DNA from: CBDCYH01 sp965224105
Lineage (GTDB): Bacteria; Bacteroidota; Rhodothermia; Rhodothermales; JABDKH01
Assembly (NCBI GenBank): GCA_965224105.1
Contig: CBDCYH010000002.1
Coordinates: 124,001 to 188,000 of the forward strand
Length of the DNA stretch: 64,000 nt
Direction: 5' to 3'
The position numbers were made by a program, and so were the translations under genes. Positions 61,226 through 64,000 of this stretch are shown here, piece after piece; positions within the stretch are counted from its first letter, which is position 1, and every line of letters starts with the position of its first letter. The notes below the pieces were generated by a model, which saw nothing but the letters and a program-made list of their open reading frames with translations, ran no database searches and had not been told where the DNA came from.

Positions 61226-62443
61226 GTGACACCCGTCCGCCTACTCGTAATCGTCAACGTCTATGCACCTGACCTGGGTGGCGGAATTCTCTTTGCTGAT
61301 CTCTGCGAAGGCCTGGCCGACAGGGGAATCGAGGTTACCGTCCGCTGCGCGTACCCGTACTATCCGGAATGGGAAGACAAGACAGGCAAAAACGGGCTGC
61401 GCATAAGAAACGAAACGGTGCAGGGTGTGAAAATCCGTCGATACGGAATCTACATCCCGTCTAACCCGCAATCCCTGTGGCAGCGTCTGCTGTATGAAGG
61501 TTCGTTCTTCTTCTCACTCAGTCGAAGTATCCTGAGCAGAGAACAGTATGACGCGATCATGATCTACTGCCCACTGGTCGGAGCGGTAGGATTCGGCTGG
61601 ATAAACAGATTGATCCGAAGGAAAAAGTTCTGGCTCAACGTGCAAGATCTTTCGGCTGATGCTGCCGCCGCAAGCGGGCTGGCGAACCCAGGTCGCTCCA
61701 CGCAACTGCTCTCGCGAATTCAGTCATTCCTCTTCAACAAGGCAGACATCGTGAGCTCCATCTCTCCACCCATGGTCCGACGAATCAAAAATATCGTCGG
61801 CAACAAGAGAGAGGTTTTGCTGATTCCAAACTGGGTGCACCGATCTCTTTCCGACCACATCAGACCGAAGTCGTCGACACACACGCCGGATAAACCAGTG
61901 TCCCTACTCTATTCTGGAAACCTCGGGACAAAACAAAATCTGCTACATTTTTGCCAGGCTCTCGCGCGAACGACCTTGAGTTTCCACATGGAAATAAACG
62001 CCGCCGGAAGTGGAGTCTCGGAGCTGCAGCGCTGGATCGAAACAACCAACGATACGCGCTTCGAACTTGGACCACTACTCCCCGAAAGGGATTTCGCAAC
62101 CAGGCTGGGCGAAGTGGATTACTTTGTAATTACGGAAAAAGCTGAAGCGGGAGGATCGTTCATTCCGAGTAAACTCATTCCGGGTCTTATGTCCGCTACC
62201 CCAATCTGGTCGGTCTGCAGTACGGAAAGCCCGCTGGGGGAAGAAGCTTCCCAGTACAACTTTGGCCCCACGATGACGTGGGACATACTGCCCACGTTTC
62301 TCGAAGATGGATCATCCATTTTGTATGATCCAGACCAATATCGTGAGTGGTCGCGTGCGGCACAGAAAAGAGCCGCGTTTTTTAACCGCGATAGACTGAT
62401 TGATGTCTACGAGGAAGAAATCAAACGATGGATCGGGCGGTGA
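61226..62443 (+). CDS. Glycosyltransferase family 4 (WcaI-like)
   Basis: GT-B transferase of 405 residues. N-terminal VRLLVIVNVYAPDLGGGILF, with the acceptor-loop glycines, then VTVRCAYPYYPEWEDKTGK, which recalls WcaI/colanic-acid-type GT4 enzymes. The donor half has VLLIPNWVHRSLSDHIRP, LLYSGNLGTKQNLLHFCQAL, and YFVITEKAEAGGSFIPSKL in place of the more usual ExFGxxxxE, with S-F-I-P-S-K as seen in the WcaI group. The start is GTG 61226. No polysaccharide genes flank it. Sugar substrate unknown. Confidence 0.88.
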   Translation: MTPVRLLVIVNVYAPDLGGGILFADLCEGLADRGIEVTVRCAYPYYPEWEDKTGKNGLRIRNETVQGVKIRRYGIYIPSNPQSLWQRLLYEGSFFFSLSRSILSREQYDAIMIYCPLVGAVGFGWINRLIRRKKFWLNVQDLSADAAAASGLANPGRSTQLLSRIQSFLFNKADIVSSISPPMVRRIKNIVGNKREVLLIPNWVHRSLSDHIRPKSSTHTPDKPVSLLYSGNLGTKQNLLHFCQALARTTLSFHMEINAAGSGVSELQRWIETTNDTRFELGPLLPERDFATRLGEVDYFVITEKAEAGGSFIPSKLIPGLMSATPIWSVCSTESPLGEEASQYNFGPTMTWDILPTFLEDGSSILYDPDQYREWSRAAQKRAAFFNRDRLIDVYEEEIKRWIGR

Positions 62444-62455
62444 ATCGTCCATCCT

Positions 62456-63619
62456 CTACGTCAACTCGGCAAGGGGGACGTAAATCTCCTCAGCTTGCCG
62501 ACCGAGCATGGTATCCCTGATCAGAAATGACGCGTTAACGAGCACAGTTGTTGTGTTCACATTACGTCCGATCAGCCGTTGCCCTTCTCGCGCAATTCTG
62601 TTCACGACCTCAAAATCCGTAGTGATAACCGTTGCCGCAAGAGCCCGGACTTTGTCCATCCGATCGATATTCTGGATGGACTCCTGATCGCCTCCATTAG
62701 CCACAAGCAGGGCATCACGGACAAAACCCGGAATCAGGTCCAGTACTTTAATCGCCCCCACACGTCCGAGTGAGCTAATCTTATCAATGATCCCGGGAAG
62801 TTGTGCCGTGACGTCGTTATGACACTGCAACACAAACTGAATCATTAGATCTCGCATTTGGAGAAGATCGGTGTACTCCATGAGTTCGCAGGCCTTGCCG
62901 AGTGAACCGTTTGCCATTCGAGAAACAAGCGTGACAAGTTTATCATCCGACTCAAACCGCTCGCGCAGGCCTTGCTCGATTTCGCGTGGACTCAATGGAT
63001 GGAACTGAATGTTCTGGCAGCGCGACGTTATTGTTCGAAGCAGTTCCTCTGGTCTGCTGGTAATCAGGATGAAAACGGTTCGGTCGGGCGGCTCCTCCAG
63101 CAATTTCAGAAAGGCATTTGCTTCTTTCCCCATCAGGTGCGCGTCATAGATGATGATCACTTTGAACCCACCCTCAACGGCTTTGAACATGACAGGCTGC
63201 ATGATGTCTTGCTCAATCTGCCACCTCCGATAGGAGACGAGTTGCACCGCATCTTTCAGACCCTTCTTTGCCGGCGTCCGCGTAAAGTCAAACCACGCAT
63301 AGGAATCATCAACAATCGTTTGACGGCGCGATCTGATTTCGTTTGTCACGACCTTTTCGGGTTTTGACCAAACGAGAGGAAAGTGAAAATGCAGATCTGG
63401 ATGCAACAGTCTGCTCACGCGGCTGCAACTGCTACACTCCCCGCATGCCGGTGGGCCGTTCCGGCAAAGTAACAGCTCAGCGAATCCGAGGGCGGCACTT
63501 AGCCTGCCCGAGCCATCCGGACCACAGAACAAATAGGCGTGCGCAACGCGATTGCCAGTGACCGCAAGACTTAACATCTCCTTCACGTGTGACTGTCCGA
63601 TCAGCTGTTCGAAAGGCAT
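62456..63619 (-). CDS. holB: DNA polymerase III clamp-loader subunit delta prime
   Basis: AAA+ clamp-loader subunit. The start MPFEQLIGQSHVKEMLSLAV is typical, followed by the vestigial P-loop YLFCGPDGSGRLSAALGF, with R in place of the Walker lysine, as expected for a subunit that does not hydrolyse ATP. A four-cysteine zinc site is present (CRNGPPACGECSSCSRV, about residues 55-70). KVIIIYDAHLMGKEANAFLK, the SRC motif in TITSRCQNIQF and an extra insert (about 80-130) follow. ATG 63619 is preferred over 63646. Convergent with the GT4 gene, 12 bp apart. Confidence 0.92.
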   Translation of the reverse strand: MPFEQLIGQSHVKEMLSLAVTGNRVAHAYLFCGPDGSGRLSAALGFAELLLCRNGPPACGECSSCSRVSRLLHPDLHFHFPLVWSKPEKVVTNEIRSRRQTIVDDSYAWFDFTRTPAKKGLKDAVQLVSYRRWQIEQDIMQPVMFKAVEGGFKVIIIYDAHLMGKEANAFLKLLEEPPDRTVFILITSRPEELLRTITSRCQNIQFHPLSPREIEQGLRERFESDDKLVTLVSRMANGSLGKACELMEYTDLLQMRDLMIQFVLQCHNDVTAQLPGIIDKISSLGRVGAIKVLDLIPGFVRDALLVANGGDQESIQNIDRMDKVRALAATVITTDFEVVNRIAREGQRLIGRNVNTTTVLVNASFLIRDTMLGRQAEEIYVPLAELT

Positions 63620-63702
63620 ACAATCAATTGATAGATTCGCTGGCAAACGTTAGCTTCCGTCCTTGCGGAAACGCCGTGTGTGGGTTTTCGTTCGTCTTGA
63701 GA

Positions 63703-63776
63703 GGCGCGGTAGCTCAGCCGGTTAGAGCGTCGGATTCATAACCCGGAGGTCGAGAGTTCAAGTCTCTCCCGCGCCA
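63703..63776 (+). tRNA. tRNA-Met (anticodon CAT)
   Basis: Cloverleaf: acceptor GGCGCGG/CCGCGCC, D arm GCTC...GAGC, anticodon arm TCGGA-TTCATAA-CCCGG with an A-C mismatch at the loop-closing pair and a T-G at the base, T arm GAGAG-TTCAAGT-CTCTC, discriminator A. CCA not encoded. It is elongator-type by its paired acceptor 1-72 (G-C); a lysidine-modified tRNA-Ile2 cannot be fully excluded. No repeat array follows, unlike the two tRNA-Arg genes. Confidence 0.93.
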
Positions 63777-63780
63777 CATC

Positions 63781-64000
63781 CTAAGCCTCGACAGACTCCG
63801 CCTCTGCCTTGACCACCTTGTCTTGCACGTTGCGCGGCATCGCCTCGTAGTGACTAAACGTTGCCCGGTGGAGTCCGCGCCCGTGTGTTATCGATCGCAA
63901 TATAGTCGAGTATCGATACAGCTCACCCTCCGGCACCTGCGCCTTGATTTTCTGAAAGTGACCCTCTGCCTCAATGCCCTGAATCCTGCCGCGACGCGTG
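63781..64000 (-). CDS. Elongation factor G-like protein, C-terminal part (cut by window edge)
   Basis: The last 72 codons of a translation-factor GTPase; the rest lies beyond 64000. The visible part is EF-G domain V: RRGRIQGIEAEGHFQKIKAQ, VPEGELYRYSTILRSITHGR, GLHRATFSHYEAMPRNVQDK, VVKAEAESVEA. The STILRSITHGRGLHRATF stretch, with H-Y-E rather than K-Y-D, resembles the second EF-G-type protein of Bacteroidota and relatives rather than the canonical FusA. The stop is 4 bp after the tRNA-Met end on the opposite strand. Confidence 0.88.
   Translation of the reverse strand, partial: TRRGRIQGIEAEGHFQKIKAQVPEGELYRYSTILRSITHGRGLHRATFSHYEAMPRNVQDKVVKAEAESVEA

Overview
The window looks like a chromosomal segment of a Gram-negative bacterium of the Bacteroidota-Rhodothermota-Balneolota side of the FCB group. 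Three secreted proteins end in the C-terminal sorting module of those lineages (YPNPFNPTT or VYPNPATN followed by a short beta-sandwich ending near the last residue). The tRNA-Met and the EF-G-like C-terminus also look like that group, and the genome codes for a complete Wzx/Wzc-type exopolysaccharide system. Base composition is near half GC by eye. No plasmid, phage or transposase gene was seen. The lineage call is inference.

Layout. (1) 1-20196, minus strand: an exopolysaccharide or capsule cluster read from right to left. It starts with a Wzc-type tyrosine autokinase and an SLBB export protein, then a sulfotransferase, a Wzx flippase, two kinase-like proteins, two GT4 glycosyltransferases around an O-antigen ligase/polymerase, a polysaccharide deacetylase, two paralogous right-handed beta-helix proteins, an SDR epimerase, a WecG/TagA transferase, a WbaP-type initiating phosphoglycosyltransferase and a cut GT2. 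Most genes touch or overlap. (2) 20610-24435, plus: ligD, ku and a TPR protein, a bacterial NHEJ operon. (3) 24763-26038: two small exported proteins of unknown role. (4) 26051-33390: two tRNA-Arg genes (anticodons TCG and ACG) in opposite orientation, each followed by a tandem array (5 x 99 bp and 3 x 146 bp). Each unit ends in a copy of the 3' end of the adjoining tRNA, and the two arrays share a core. Between them lie a GT4, pnuC, an NadR-like kinase, an M56/BlaI pair and an LtrA protein. (5) 33468-44580: a palindromic intergenic repeat, a YHS/HMBD-type copper P-ATPase, two secreted proteins with sorting domains (one an M43-like metalloprotease), a sulfotransferase, a tandem Usp, a FAD oxidoreductase and class I aldolase. 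(6) 44662-51166: an AAA ATPase next to a lone EutN/CcmL microcompartment vertex protein, then three amidohydrolase-fold exported proteins in a row, of which only the middle one keeps the metal-binding HxH. (7) 51163-58834: a type III polyketide synthase, mazG, ssb, an NSS transporter, a CorC/HlyC-type protein, a small exported YfiM-like protein and purF, which carries a one-base frameshift. (8) 58856-64000: gamma-glutamyltransferase, an untypical intergenic region with a possible 30-residue membrane peptide, a GT4, holB, tRNA-Met and the end of an EF-G-like gene.

The most unusual signal is the tRNA-3'-end-derived tandem array behind both tRNA-Arg genes. Its layout recalls the rtT repeats behind tRNA-Tyr in the Escherichia coli tyrT operon, but the sequence is unrelated as far as can be seen by eye. 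In the ACG array every unit carries a terminator-like hairpin whose arms vary between copies while pairing is kept.
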